Positions 34,501 through 48,400 are shown, counted from the stretch's first letter. The stretch: 64,000 nucleotides of DNA from Ectocarpus siliculosus (GCA_000310025.1 FN649737.1:907059-971058); one strand, 5' to 3'. Numbers and translations: made by a program. The notes: generated by a model not told the origin, from the letters alone.

Positions 34501-37056
34501 CCGCTTGCCCTCGGTACTCCCAAGTCGAAAAAATATCACGGAAGTATGTGTCGGAAAGCGGCGCTAATAGCGCTTCCTGGAGCAGAGTTCCGCAAAGTCT
34601 TGACGAGGGGTTTCCAACGCCGCCTTTTTTTGTACCGAAATTCTTCTCTGACACGGTGAGCAATCGAGCTTTGAGATGCCGCTCAAAAGGAGGTATAGAA
34701 TATTCCGTCAAGTGCAGCGGTTTCTCTCGTTTGGAAGAATGCGCCGAGATTTTGCTCTGACCGCGAACTAAGCCCTTGCCCAGGTCGTCTCGTCCCCCAA
34801 GCGTCCACAAGCGCCACGCTCAATCACGTGCATCTATTCCCCTCTCGGCAAACTCATAGTTTGGACCCATTTCCGGCTGGGAAGGACTCGCGCGCGTTTG
34901 CGTTGATTCATCAAACCCTCGGCCGCAACTACCTCCGCTCCCACACGATATATCCCTAGACCCCGCAGGCCTTGGGTCCTATTAAACGTTTCGCCTCCGT
35001 TTTCCAGGGCTGCTCGTCGGACTGCGTGCCAGCGGTGTCCTTGCTCCTGGAGAGGTGCCTCGACGCAGCCCCAAAGGTGATTTGGGTCCGTGACTGTTGC
35101 GGGCATCAGAGTTTTCCTTCAGACTTGCGCGTTGGTTTTCTGCATGGAGGAGCCCTTCTTCGCCTTAGCCCCAGTGCGTGCGGTGGCCCAGATGGAGTGA
35201 AACGTTCGCGTGCTAAGGGTGGGAATCAGTGAAAGAGAAGAATGCGTCGTTGTGTGGGTTTTCCATCAAATTTCGTTCGCAGAATGCCGGCAGCTTGATG
35301 ATTGCTTGGGGAGAGAGGCAGAAGAGAACGGAAACCAGTTCGCTCGACCGACCCCGGATCGGAGTTTCACTCAGTGCAGAGGCGTTTCGTGTTTCCTGTT
35401 TTGTGGGGGAGGCTTCAGGAACCGATCTCTTTTCGTAGCTGGCTTCGGATCGAGTTGATTACATGATGTTGTGACCGGAAAGAACAGGAAACCGCTCGTG
35501 TGGCTCATTTTCAGAGGCTTCGGCCAAGTAGACCAAACTACAGGTAACGTAGAGTGTATGTCGAAACGCACTTCGGCGACCTGCTGTGTGCTAGTTGGCC
35601 GGTCAGGCTTTTGTGGAGACGAACTCCGCGTGAACATTGTTTTGTTCCGGAGAAAGAGCCGATCTAAACAGGTGGGTGCGCGTCTGTAACGGGTTGCCAA
35701 AGCCGTCGTTGTTGACGGCGGTGCGTCGCGCACCCAACCGCCATACTCCCGATCACCCACCCCCCCAAAGAGCCTTGGGGTCGTCGCACATTTAACCTTA
35801 AGTGGCCCGCAAGGCTGCAATGCCGCCGGCTGAATCAAAGCCATGCCTGCTTCCGTTCCTCACACCTCGCTCGTGCTTAGAAAGAACCGCGGGAAATCGT
35901 TGTGATCATGTCGCCGTTTTCACCAAGCACAACTTGGACGACCTAAACAACACGCTTCTGAGCAGGTTCGGGCGCTTGCTCTGCGGCTCCTAGTGGACGA
36001 GTTCAGGGTGGGCATCGGAGCCGTAGGTGCCTCGCTAGCGAGGGCCGTCCTGTCCCCGTCGCCTGCAGCAGACGGAAGCGGTAGCACCGTCGGCACGTCA
36101 AGGGGGGCGCCCGATTCTAGAGAATGGCCCCGGGGGAATCGCAGTCCCGATGTCTGGGAAGGAGGGCTGCAAGAAGGGGAGAACGGCGTTGCGCTTCTTG
36201 GAGAGCTGATGCGGCACCACCAGACGCTGGAAGAAACGGATAGCGAGAGGTGTGCTGTTTAGGTTTCGCGGCTTTCTCGTAGACACCCCGTTTGGCACTC
36301 AGTTTCTACCTACTCTGGTTGTGTTGTCCTATCCTTGGTTCCACGGAAATGCCGCCTTCGGCCTGTGCCTACGTGTTCATGCCTCTTGCGGAGTGCGATG
36401 AGTCTTTTTTCGGTCGCGGAATGTTTCTTCCAGGATTGCCGAAAGACTTGCTTGCGTTGTGCGTTCGTGGACGAAAGCCAGGACAAATTCCATAGCTAAG
36501 CCTAACGTGCGATCACACATATCGCTTGCAGCGGTGATAGTCTCGCATGTCGATTGTACGACGCCTCTTGTCTAAAGATGAACTGTTACCCGTTTCACCC
36601 CTCTTCCTCGGCCGCCACATGGTGCCCAATATCGCCTCAACACCGGCCGTCAGGTTCCCGTTGCTGCTGAGGGGTCTAGTAGAGGCCGTTCTCCGCGGCG
36701 AAAGCCTCCCCCCTCGTCCCTCTGACGCCACCGGTGGCAACGACGACGGCAACAACACCACCAAAGGTGAAGGGCGCGATGTCGCTGACGCCAACAACGC
36801 TCTCGGCGACGGCACGGGTGGCAACAGCGGCGGCGGCGTCAACCTTTACGGCGACGGCGCGGCCGGTGGCGCGGCCACTACCACCGGTGCGAAAGACTCT
36901 CTCCTTGACCCGTGGTCCGAAGGCGGCGGCATCGCATGGGCCGACCTTGCGGCCCCCGCCGCCCGCCTCTGTGCAGCGTGCCGCCCCTTGGGTCCCGCTC
37001 AGCTCGATGTGCTCGATCGGGTCCTCGGAGACATTTTTCAACGTCGTGGTGGATAG
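25542..37056 (+). CDS. Multi-exon helical-repeat-like protein, unidentified (tentative FANCI resemblance)
   Basis: Exons by eye: 25542-25742 (ATG start), 26868-26987, about 28558-28753, 29032-29175, 29904-30247, 30780-30973, 31518-31665, 33668-33776, 34143-34226, 35008-35076, 35966-36249. Phases agree from 29032 to 36249 across eight exons; the second to third junction is uncertain and an exon may be missing. The last part (36526-37056) is unresolved: a 169-residue frame there holds Gly/Asn/Asp-rich sequence and a stop. The protein starts with a Lys/Arg-rich tail (MRKRKRLLADAVKIP), then Leu/Ala-rich amphipathic helices of HEAT/ARM style, an Asp run in the 30.8 kb exon and a Lys/Gly-rich linker (SKGKGKKDGRGSNAG). 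GREL, S-F-x4-MI-x3-VK and LIRQEMVEG appear in the order I recall for human FANCI, but only about 630 residues are found, half of FANCI. Treat the name as a hypothesis. Confidence 0.5.
25809..25976. repeat. (CTGT)n and CT-rich microsatellite
   Basis: About 165 bases of CTGTCTGTCT with TCTCTCT interruptions, in the first intron of the plus-strand gene. Cysteine/leucine/serine-only reading frames across it are artefacts. Confidence 0.95.
26425..26668. repeat. Tandem duplication of a unit of about 122 bases
   Basis: Two copies, each with TCGATCGGATAGCGAAGGGG, CATATCTAACACGAGACG, a CCTAGGA.TCACAAAC segment and CATGATT.ATCAT.GAAAC. In the first intron of the plus-strand gene. Confidence 0.85.
27228..27359. 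repeat. Tandem duplication of a unit of about 66 bases
   Basis: Two units share CCCGGTGTT, GCCATCGGGG, GGGTTTTCG and GCTTGGCAACGA, ending AAAACAAGCCGA. In an intron of the plus-strand gene. Confidence 0.85.
27633..27817. repeat. Dispersed repeat, copy 2 (about 185 bases)
   Basis: Same-orientation copy of 6825-7009, from GAACACCCTTAGCAGG to ACTATGAGTACACC, more than 20 kb away. In an intron of the plus-strand gene. Immediately rightward (27968-27996) is a fragment of the family at 24.5-24.9 kb. Confidence 0.85.
32319..33381. repeat. Array of the palindrome CTTCCATGGAAG bounded by inverted termini
   Basis: About 1 kb holding some 14 exact copies of the 12-base perfect palindrome CTTCCATGGAAG and roughly 20 one- or two-base variants, spaced irregularly by about 5-40 bases of unrelated sequence. 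Two TTAGGG-like tracts sit in the middle (32690-32740, 32788-32810). The array is framed by TATTTGACAAATG (32335-32347) and its exact complement (33357-33369). Outside these, CGAAAAACGA occurs in direct orientation on both sides (32309-32318, 33382-33391), which could be a target-site duplication. It lies wholly within the intron between exons 31518-31665 and 33668-33776. No coding capacity is seen. Confidence 0.85.
33465..33592. mobile_element. Partial copy of the 49.8/55.1 kb TIR element
   Basis: CTCTCGATGAGACGG, CGACGCCGCC and GAGCTTTGAAAATCGGTCCA followed by GGGGATGTGATCTTG and ATACGGT match the inner and right part of the element at 55139-55362. The left end is missing. It lies about 75 bases right of the palindrome array. 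Confidence 0.7.
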
Positions 37057-38057
37057 ATTGGCTCGATGTTATTGCGAAATGGGCTGTGCATTCATTGCGC
37101 AGCAACTATGCAGGTGGTTCCGGCGGAACGTCTTCCTTGGTTGTCGATCGTCCAAGCGTTAGCCTGTGCACGGCGCCGTGAAATAACATGAGCAGCGGTG
37201 CCTTGCCATGCTGCCGGGGCGCACTGAAGATGTCACTCATTCCTCTATCGCGTGGAATTCGATCTCATGAGTCGCCGCCAGGCAATCGGTCACGCTCATG
37301 AAGAAGCAGAAACACATGATGGTGCAAGGTCGTGATACTTTGTTGATGTGGTCCAGGGAGATGAAGAGACGGTAGGTTTAGGATCGTGCTTGGATGTGAT
37401 TCCCGGTCGGCTAGGGCAGGAGGAAGGTAGAGAAGAAGGATAGTTGCAAGTTGGTGCTGGTGATCCTATTTCGCTTGCGGTCGGAAAATTGATGGGCACA
37501 CTATTGAGAGTAGGTGTGTAAAAGCGAGAGAACGCGTGAAACCTGCCAAAGTGGCGGGGATATGCAGAGACACGCAGCCGCAGAATGATGGTATCTTCGT
37601 TTCGATGCGTCTGTACAGTACGAACAACTTTGTTTCAACCCGAGGCACACAAGGCGTTGGAGACCATCAGGTGAAACCAGAGCGAATAAACAAATTGGGG
37701 AGGCGCGCATGAGAACAGAGTATCCCCTCGCTGCAAACCTCTCCACGTTGTACCTTTCGCTACATCGAGCACCTGCTGCGTGTAAACTATTGCCCGCCAG
37801 GACTATTTCCGCCAAAAAAACGAAAGTCCATCCCGCTTTTGCGGTGTTGGCAAACCACGCAGCAATTTGTGTGCGTTGAAGATGTTGAACCGAAGATGTA
37901 ATCTGAACCACAGCGTCGGGGCGAGAGCACCGGCGTCACCGGCGTGAAGAGCCTGGCACGTGAGAGGATCACAGCAAAAGTTTCCAGTGCCTCCGTGTCT
38001 ATCGCGTGAAGACACATCAAAGCAAAACTGATTAACCTGGACACTTTGTTCGTTCTT
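37057..38057. other. Convergent intergenic region
   Basis: It lies between the end of the plus-strand gene and the stop codon of the minus-strand FAM184 gene. No exon, repeat or RNA gene is supported; it should contain both 3' untranslated regions. Confidence 0.5.
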
Positions 38058-41000
38058 TCAGCTCCTACTCCCCCCGGTCGAGATGGATCCTCCCCCCTCA
38101 GGGCCTGTCCTTTCTCGCCATGCGCGTCCTCCCCTCGCCCGCGACGCCTCCTTCGAACTACCCCCATTACTACGAGAAGATGTCAATGAGTCAAGACTCC
38201 CGCCATCGCTAGTAGCAGGGTGTTTACGGCCACCAACGCCCCCGACCCCCTTCGCCATACCCCCTTCCCCAGCGCTGGGATAGTCGCTAGGCATGCTAGC
38301 GGACCTTGCCGTCTTTTTGTCGTAGCGGGGCGGGCGAGGCTTTTGTTGCTGCGCTGGATTGAAGCGCGCCTCCGAGCCCGTCCTCTTGTTTGAGCCTTCC
38401 GACCCTCCTCGGATATCCTTCGGTTTTACAACCTGGAAACGTTCATTGCGTGTTGTTTACGCACGGTCATGGCCAAGAATCCAAAAGGCAGCTAGGCGGA
38501 GGGGTTTATTTACCGACTCGGCGAATGAATTAGTCGTGCGGCGTGTCCAGCTAGACTACCTAAGCAGGCCGGCGTGCAGAGAGGGAGCAGCCGACGACCT
38601 GGTCACAAAAGCACATCTGGTACACCCACGGGCTAGAGCGACCACAACACATCCGATGACAGTAGTGGTTGTCCAAGCTAAGGAATCTCCTGATTTCCGA
38701 CCATCTTTCTCCAAGGCAAAGGTATCAGCAACGTTTCGCTTTCATCCAGATGGGATGAAAAGGAGGAAAGTTGTCTGCACCTGCATGACGCCGACGACAG
38801 GGTTAGCATTGAATTTCTTGTTGTAGTTCTCCTCTCGGTTCAGGAGTTCTCGCTTGAAGAACGCCATCTCCTCGCGAGCCCTGGCCGCAACGTTGCGGCT
38901 CTCGATGGCGTCCACCTCCAGCTGACGGATGCGCTTCACGTCCTCCTCACGGCTTGGCCGGTTCTCATACCTGTTTGGTTTTATGATCGAGAGTCCTTTC
39001 GCAGTGAAACTTACAATGAAAAAGATCGCTGCAAAAGGCTTCGCTGGGATCTGCGGCCCTATGAAGTGCCTGCCTTTGAGTGAGTGTAGCACGATTTGGT
39101 TCAACCCTACGCGTTGCGTAGGAGTCAAAATGAGCCAACATCTGTAACTGCAACTTCATCACGGGATGCGGTGCGCGCACATTCCTGTATCTTGCTTCAA
39201 ATGAAATGTCTTTTCGACAACTTCATGGGTGATTGAAAAGAAATCGCTTGGGGGAGCACAGGAATCACGTAGTAAGACAGGCAGGCGCACTGCTCTCAAG
39301 TCCCCCGTACGCGCTCAGCACAACTTGTTGTGAGCATTCAAATTCCTGCCCACACAATAGGGAGGGGGCTGAGCGCAGTACACAGGAGGGAGAGCAGCAC
39401 GCAAAACACAAGCTTTAGGGCTTTTCCCGTGGGCAGAAAGCAGACGGAGTGAATCTTACAGGGAAACCCGATCTCCCCATCATTCAGCCATATACAGTAC
39501 ATGGGTGCACCCCACCTGTGAATGCTCGTGGAGAAAGGTTCAGATAGAGTCGACTGTGAACACACTCCAAGCATGAACAACCCCCTGGGAAACATCTTTC
39601 ATCAATGCTATGCATATGTTCCCTAATTTTGCCTTGGTCCGTGGCAGAATCCGTCGGTCTGCTACTGTTACTGCTACTACTATTGCCTGGGGCACCGTCG
39701 GATAGGGGCGCGCGGAGGTACCCACCGATTTTCTAGCCGTCTCTGCTCCTGTTGAAGGGCATCTATCCGATTGCTCAAGTCCCGCTCCTTCTCTCCAAAC
39801 CGACTTTGGGCTTCCCTGCATCCGGCAATTCGGAAAAACGATGGAACATATCCCAAATCAAGTGAGGTTAAGCGTTTCGTGGGGGGATCAGGACGCCAAC
39901 GCCGAACGTGCCGCCACTGAATGTAAACGTGAAGGTTGAGGCAGGCAAGAAGAGCCAGGGTAATCGTCGTCGAGTCGCCCGCTCGAGACATTGTGCGTTC
40001 CCTGTTGAAGCTGTTGTATCTGTTCGTTCCTTTACTCCCTCAACCGCGTACCCCTCTCATCCCGTGTACCTACCGCTCTCCAACAAATCCTTGATGTTTG
40101 GGACACATACTGTACGCATGTGATTGCCCTAAATTGATATGTTCACTCAATCCTCACAGGGAATACACCTCCCCTTTTACAGCTTGAGAAAACAATCGAC
40201 GTGTTATCGTTGCAATAGAGGATGCCGCAGATGTAAACCAAAAACATTCCATGCTCTTCAACAACGTTCACCTGAGCTCGTCCCGTTGCCGGCCCACAGC
40301 ATGGCTTAACTCCGTGGCGTGCTTCGACACAAGTGTTGCCTCTCTCGCTGCGGTTGCTAAGCGTTGGTTCCTGCAGACCGTTGTCATCGGTTATGTGTAC
40401 ACAGCGGCAGCGAGAAGAATGGGGGGGTGCGTACGATGGCGCAGTGAAGCAATCGATAGGGTCCTTTGAACGGCTCGCCGCGTGCTGCCATTGATCGGGA
40501 ACGTTCTATTCATCGGTGATAAGCTCGTCTTATCAAGACGAGAGACAACCGCCTACATGCTCTAGGGGAAGCATGCGCTCCTCTCCCAGCCAAGAGAGCG
40601 AGGGTAGCCTTGATTACCTCCGGAATCCAGGATTGGTGCCTTGGGGCGCAAACACGTTTACCCAATGTAGGATGACACATGCATGAAATTCAATGGTAGC
40701 ACTTGGAACTCTAGCGTATCGTGTAAACCGGTGGCCCACACCGGACGGGATTGGATGGGTATATGTCATCATATGGCAATTAATCTTGCATAGATACCTC
40801 AAGACACGCAAGACTTTAACCGGTCACCCGGATTCAGATTTCCTTGAGCTGGAAATGCTTTGGTTTTGGAGTGGACAGTTCACCCGTTGAGCACGGCCGA
40901 GCTCACCTGATCTCGGCTTCCTTAGCTACTCGGATGGCTTCCGTTTCTTCCTTAGCGGCTGCGCAATTCTCCCTTGCACGCTCAAGCTTCAAAACAAGGA

Positions 41001-42403
41001 GTCAAGATAGGCAGAGGTGGGAAAGGAAATATTCAGAACGGCGTGACACGCGCGAAACGGTGCCAAGTTGCGCGTGCAGGCGTCAGTGCAAACGATAGGC
41101 CGAAAATACTTGGCATTGTCGGCCATATGACTATTGTCGTCACAGCGCCGGTAGCACGACGAATGTTGAGGTATTTGAACAGGTTGTCCGTAGACATATT
41201 GGGCGCCAATGATGCCGGCGAAATAGTTGTAGAGGCAGCCCAAGTCGATTCTATATTTTATCAGATAATTTAGATTGGGTGGAGACACCCCTATGTGTCG
41301 AAACAACGGCAAACCTTCGGCGGGAGGGTATTCTAGGCCATACTATAATAGCGAGCAAGGTGGTTCGGAAAATAAGTCTGATCATCACGTCGTTAGGATA
41401 TCGGTGACAGAAAGGACGGACCTCCTCAGTCTCCTGGCGTAGTTCCCCTTTTAACCTCTCCACCGCGGCGTGCTCGGCGTCGCGTTCTCCCTGGACAGAG
41501 AAAAGTACGAGCCATTAGAAACCATGGATGAGTAACGTCAGCTTCAAACACGTACCCCCCTCCTGCACGGCAACAGTGTCCATGCCGCCCACGACTATGG
41601 AACGCCCACTTTTCGATGACCACGTAGTTATTATCCAGCAGCAGCATTCAACCGAGCAAGGCCCCACAAATGAAAACCGCTGGTATGTTTTGTCCTCGCG
41701 GCAATAAAGTGTATTTCCGGCAGCCGCGGGGTTCACCCGCTCCACCTTGGATAGTTCGTGATGCTTATGGCGGAAAACACAAACGGTTGTAGGGACAACA
41801 AAACAATTTTTTCCATTCTTCTTCTCTTTGGCAGCCTCAAATCTGGCCGTCAAAGCTGCTGTGTTACCCCCGTCCTGGCACCGTTGGCGGCCGAAACCAT
41901 TAGTCTATGGAACGAAAAGCAGAGTGAAACGGGCACACCTGTTATCTTTTCATCCATCTCTGCTCTCTTCCACACCTCAAGACGCGCTGCCAATGCCGCG
42001 TTGGCCTTGTCCGCGACGGCCTTGGCGGCCTGCAGCTGCAAGGCTTTGGCGGCGACCGCCGCGGTAACGGCGGCCTCCTTCTCTCGCATTGACGCCGATA
42101 GAGCCTCCGACAGCTGGGTAGCGCTGCGTGACGCCTGGGCCTGGTGTTCACTCTGGAGGCGTTCTTCGAAAGCCTTTTTTTCCTCCTCGGCCTTTTCCTC
42201 GGCCTTTTCCTGGGCGTTTCCGGGTGGAGGGGTTACATCCAGAGTGTAACCTTTTTCGTTGATACTGTCTTTGATGATGCCTTTAAGGTAACCTCGATCG
42301 TTACATCTTCTCTCTACTCTTGAAAGAGAAATAATCGAATTTCCATGGCGTGAGTCACCCTCCTCCAAGGTCTAGCTTAATTACTGGTATCTGCGTCTAG
42401 CTC

Positions 42404-42446
<43 letters not shown>

Positions 42447-45400
42447 CTGTTTTTCTAGTTTTGGCCTTGTCGCGTACTCGTACTCACTCGTATCGCCGAG
42501 GCCATTGCTCTGCCGTTCGCCTCGGCTTCTGCTAGTCGCGTCTTGTGAGCGGCCAACAGCGCTCGTCGCTCGTCCTCCTGCATGCAGCGTATCGCGTTCA
42601 CGCCAAGCATGCACGTGCACACGCTTGTGTTGTAAGGACATAAGACGGGATACTGTGTACGGCTTCGGGTGTTGTGATCCTGGCGACCTCGGTAGAGCAT
42701 ATAAAATTGCGACGGGATTGGTTGGCAAAAAGCAACAACGACAGCAGTAGCTGCAACGACACGTTGTTGCTAAGGGACCTTGTTTCAAGATACACGTGGC
42801 AGGCGGGCGATGGTAGTGCGTACAATGCTACAACAGTGTCGTGAAACTATCGCCGTGCCAACGCAAGCGCACCATTAAAGTATTCGGTGCGTAGTGTGTT
42901 GTTGTTGTCTTCACATTTAATTAACCATTCCGATCTCTCTACCCGGTGCCTTCATCTGTCCTTACTGATCCAACACTTAACCGAGCAATTCCCGTGGTCA
43001 CACGCTAACATTCCTAAAACGTATCGGGTTGATTAATGTTCTTCACGAGGAGCGTCATCTGCGACGTTCCTTTGTCCTAGAATGTATCATGTTTTGCCGT
43101 CTCTGTTCCGGTGACGAGGGAAATGTCAGGCGTAGCCACGGGTCTATTATCTGGCGATGCAAAGTTGCGCTGAACAATCACCCGTGCCACCTATACCTGT
43201 TGCGCTTCGCCTTGCTCCCTGGACACCTTCGCCTGCCGCAGCACCTCGGCGTGGCGAGCTTCCGCGGCGTCCCTCTCGGCCTTCACGGCCTCCGTTAGGG
43301 CAGCATCGTGCTCAGACTTGAGCTGTTCCGACACTCGTCCGACCTCGGCGGCTAGAGCGTCGTCGGCCTCAGCGGCGGCACGTCGTAGCCTTTCTTGAGT
43401 CTCTCGGATTGCCCTACAGGTCGGTAGTTGTTGTTGTTGTTGTTGCTGTTGTTTGTTGTTGCTGCCGCAGTGGTTGTTGATATTGTTGTGCTGGTACAAT
43501 ATTTTCTTGTCGGTAGTGGTGATGTTGTCGCGACTGGCTTGATGTGGTACTCGGTAGCATCGTTGTCTTCTCAAATTCAAACCCGTACCGCAGCTGTCCA
43601 AAATACCTCTTCTTTCGTACCACTTCGACCAGCAGAGAAGCGAATTCGAGCATCCATGGCTAAGCTCAAATATGGTGCTAGTATCCACAAGGCCAAAAAG
43701 CGAAAAACTTCAGCCAGTGCGTGGATAATATCGAGAACTTCAGGGTTAAAGATAACTTTTTTGGGGGTGTAGACTTGACATGAGCGCCCCTGAGATATAG
43801 GGTGCGATGTGATTTATTTTTCCCTCTTCTACTGAGAGCACGGCTGCCGCAACGACACTGGGTGCATCGAAGGACCGCAACGCCTTCGACGCAGTAGCCT
43901 CTAAAAAAAAAGGAAGTATCTTTCAATTTTATGGCGCAAAAACAAAAAACAAGCTATCCACGCGCCCCACTTTACCAATGTAAATCGCAAACAAGTACGA
44001 CAACATCGCGCATACCAACAACAATAGTCATCATACGTGTGGTCTGTAGCCTGCTCTACCAGTCGCGAGGCTGCGATGTTGGCCAACGAACGACAATAAT
44101 ACAGCATGGACCTTGACGATTCAACCCACAAATACGGAGAATATCGAAATATTAGGCATGGTAGGATTTATGTTGATGTGGCTAAGTGAAATTACTGCCG
44201 ACGAGGAACACTCACTTATCTGGCTACAATAGTCGCATGTCATTAGTCGCATGTCACCTGTCCTCGAGCGCCCGGGCCGCGGCTTGAGCTGCCGCCCTCT
44301 CCTCCCCTACCCTATCCGCGGCCGCCTTCCTGGCCTCCTTCAACTCCCCCCGAAGCGAGTCAACCTCTCTCGCCAGGCGACCCGCCTCGTCACCGTTCCG
44401 CTCCGCGTCCCCCTGACGGTGTAGTGGAAGACGCCCAAAAGGTTCGGTTTCGGGAGATAGAGAGGGAGAATTCTATCTTCTGGCCTGAGGCATTGAACGA
44501 TTGGCCTCACACCATCACTGCCAGTGGTTAGGGGAACATGTGGGGTGTTTGCTTGATTCGGCAGATGGGCAACGGTGTTTTGGGAAGGACAGAGGGAGGT
44601 GGGGGTGCTCGTCGGTATGCATGGTTTTGGGGCATCACCTACGGCCGCCGTATCCCTGATGTGCGACGCACGGGGGGCAGGGACGAGGGTTGTCCCCGAC
44701 GTGGGGCAAGATGGAAACACATGTTTTGGCAGTCGTTAATTTCAAAAGAGAAAAAACGCCTACAACACCACGCGCAGCGCCTGCATGGTGTCGAGTGCTT
44801 GCCCCTCCGTCTAATCACCCCAGCTACCCACACACCCAAGCAGCATCCAAGGACCCTCTTACTACCCTGACCACACGACCATCCTACCTTTTCTTTATCA
44901 TGCGCCCTCTTCCGTTCGTCCAGCTCTCGCTGGAAGTCTTCCACTTGCGCTCGAAGTCGCGATATTTCCCGATCGGCTTCCTGGCCCCCCTGTTCGGCCG
45001 CTTGCTGGAGGCGTTTTTTCTCCGCAGCCGCTTCTTGCCGGAGAGCTTCCAACTTGGCCGAGTTCTCACCCGCCTGATTATGAAGAGACATTCGGTTTCG
45101 TGTGCGAGGGGCACCGCTGCTCGTCGTCATGCATCTCAACAAGACATATTTAGTGACATTTCAGCCTGTAATTTAGACTTGAGTGGTGGGGCGGAACACG
45201 GGGTTGTGTGAAGTGCAATGATGAGGAACGTCTGGCGTCGTCATGATCGGAAGAATTACGTCATCGTCGATATCGGCACCGATTTGTTGCGGGCGGCACG
45301 AAAGACGAACGCGAAACCGTCGGAGACGGAGTGGAAGGTGTTGGGGTTGCGAGCCTCATAATAAGACTCATATCCTCTGTTTCTTGGACAACGTATCCAC

Positions 45401-48400
45401 TACCCCAAGACGGAGCGAGAGGGATAATTCAGGGATGGATGTGAAAATAAGGTATCCGCAATTAAACAGAGCGTGTGGTACAATGAGCGAAATCAAGGCT
45501 TCGAGTAAAGGTACAGTCGTCGCAGTAACACACCATGGACCTCATTTGCATGTTTTTCAGGTGTAAAAGCCTACTGTAGTGCAAACGTTCCTCCATCAGA
45601 GTTTGGCTGAAGGGAGAAAAGGCTAGAAGGGCGCACATGAACGCCAGAATGATCGCAACACCGGGTGTATTCGAGCGACGTGTCATGTAGAACTCGCACA
45701 AATGGTGGTCAGGTTTCCGTTTTTCTCGTCGGTCCACAGAGGTCAATTTAACATTCATGAACGCCCTTGCCACCGAGGTGACAGCATCAGCAATTACCTT
45801 GACTCCAAAAGTGTTGCTGACTCAGTGTAGAGAGAAGATGATACCTTACACTATTGATCAACCGCCGAACCCGCTGTATGCCTTAGTTATTTCGCAAGGT
45901 GGGGTGGTGGTTTAGCCTTCGATCACGGAGAATCGTCGAGGCCAGATAGCTGTTGAAAGGCCCCTGAGCCGAGATGAGAACTGTAGTTGGGCACAACAAC
46001 GACAACAACAGAATGAGCGCTGTGTTTTCACCTCGGCAACGCGAGAAGCCCGGTCCTCTTTCAACGCGGTCTCGAAGCGGCGAGCCTCTTCCCCTAGCTG
46101 CCGCATCAGCTCCTGCCGAAGACGAACAGATGTTGGGAGGGAGGAGGGGTTAATTGCCCCGCTGTAGACGGGGCGTATCCTTTAATGGTTCTCGTCTCAG
46201 TCTTGACCCCGCCTCTCCTTAGAGGTAGAGGCAGGAGCCATCACGATAGGGGGGTCGGAAGGACCGTGCTCACTCGTGTCTACCACTTACCTCTTCTTTT
46301 CGCTTCGACTTCTCCATCAGCTCCCTCGCCCCACCCGCAGACGTCTGCTGAGCCTCCTCGAGATCCTTTTCAGCCTGTCGCTTTGCTTCTAACAACTTCT
46401 GTCGGGCATCGTCCAACTCCTTTTCCATGGCCGAGCGTAGACTGGCCTCTGCAGCCGCTGCGTGTTGCTTTGTAAACTCAAGCTGAGGCGTTTCATTGCA
46501 GCGGGCGAGGGAGGCGAGGGTTCTTCCTCAGGGATTGCTTGCCTAAGAGATTTGATTCACCTTTTTGCCATGAACCAGTTTCGAGCAAGAACTGTGATGG
46601 GGAGAGGCATGCTCTCGGCACAACAGAGGCGCCAGGGGGCATCTTCAAATGTATATTGTTTGAATGTATCGCATGTATTGTTCGTCCCGTAAGTATGTAT
46701 CAATGTAGGGAATGAGCTGGTATGTTCTCGTTTGCCTGGTGCTATTTTGCGCGAGCTTTGCCTTCTCCCTGGAAGGAATGCAGTGAAATTTACGGGAACC
46801 GGACGAGCGGACCAGCTTGGTATCCCGAAGATAGCCAAGACAACGACCGCAACACCACCCGTAACCTCGACATAGCCGGCACGGAGAAGAAGACGTAGGA
46901 GGCCGTCTCTCCGACCAGATAAGCTTTTCTGCATCGGGAATATTTGATCACCTTCTTCCACTGGACGTGGCAGGTTGAATGAAAGGGGGGCGACTGTGGC
47001 GCGATCCAGAGAACCACTCGTGTGAGTGACACCGTAATTATCAACATGTATACGGTGGTTCGGTAGTGAAACAAGCCAGGAGAGGTTCATGTCAACACCA
47101 CAGCACATATGTGGGAAGGGGCTTACCACGGCATACGTAATTCGACGCAGCTTGCAGGTCATGCTCGTTGACCTTCCAGGAAGAAGCAGGTGAAAATACG
47201 TAGGAGTATGAGACGCAACCCGCTGAGGAGTCGGAAGTGGGGAGACGCATGAAGGCAAAATCGCTACATAGCACTTCCCCCTGTAGTGTGACGGCCGGGC
47301 CGCTGCCTAGCGAATACGTCACAAGGAGGTGAACAAGAAGCCACTTGGCACCATCACGCTTGATCCTTTCATGCAATCCCGGATTTACCTGTCTCTGAAG
47401 CTCGTCTACGCTCCTCTTGCCCTCCCCTCTTGTGCGCTCTGCGTCGTCCATTGAAGCCCGAAGACTTTTCTCCGTCTCGGCCACCCTGAGGGACGCCCTC
47501 CGCACATCCTCTTGGGCCTTCGTCAGTTCTCGCTCGAGCTTCTGTGTTGCCTCCTGGACGTTGTGGTGTGTTTTTTTCCGTGTGGGGAGTGAGGTTGCTC
47601 AACTCTATGGGTTATGTTATTATATAGAGCAAGAAGGGAGAAGCTGCCCTAAATTCGAATGAATAGGCCGTTGGGATTTGTGAAACGAGAGCCAAATTGC
47701 AAGGTCTGCTGTACTGAATCCGGGCTTCCCGCTATGATGGCTTGCTTTTTCGAGCACCCTTGTAGTTTACCTAAGCCTCCGTGAACAGAGGAATCGAAAG
47801 AAACTCGGCATCGTTCCTACCGTAGCAGGAGAGGTGGACTGTGTCGTATTGGAGACGGCGATACATCGTGTGCGGAACTGAACAACCTTTTTGTCATCGA
47901 GAAAAATAGCCTCAAACGTGTACCCAGCGTCAATGGCATAATTTGTTTGACGTAAAAGACACGTGCCAGCGGTTCAGACTGGACGGCGTTGGTGGCAAAA
48001 ACCTTCAAGGGCAGGGTGGCCATCGTTCCAACGAGTTGCTTCGAAGGGGCAGGAAAACAGGTGGAAATGGTATTAAAAGCCGCAAAAATAAATAGTATAC
48101 CATGGTGCTACAGTTTTGACGGCAGTTCTCATCGAAGAAGACATGAACCTAAACTCGGTACCATGGCAGGGTGCTTGCCCTAACGCCTGTCAGGTAGGAC
48201 AAACCAACAGCAGACCACGGGTTGCTTCTGGGGGAAACGTTCCTATTGCAGTGTTCCTGGGCCTACCTTGCCGTAGCCAAGAGCTCCATCTAGCTTCTGA
48301 CGGAGGGCGGCGATCTCTCCTAGTCGAGCGGCAATCTCGCCGTCCTGAGAAAGGCAGAGGCACAAACAACAAGAGAAACATTGTATCACCGTCTTTAGCT

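Noticed and set aside
36547..37056. Separate small single-exon gene of 169 residues
   Set aside because: It has an ATG and stop, but the Gly/Asn/Asp-rich middle and its position right after the last phased exon fit a 3' exon of the same gene at least as well; left unresolved.
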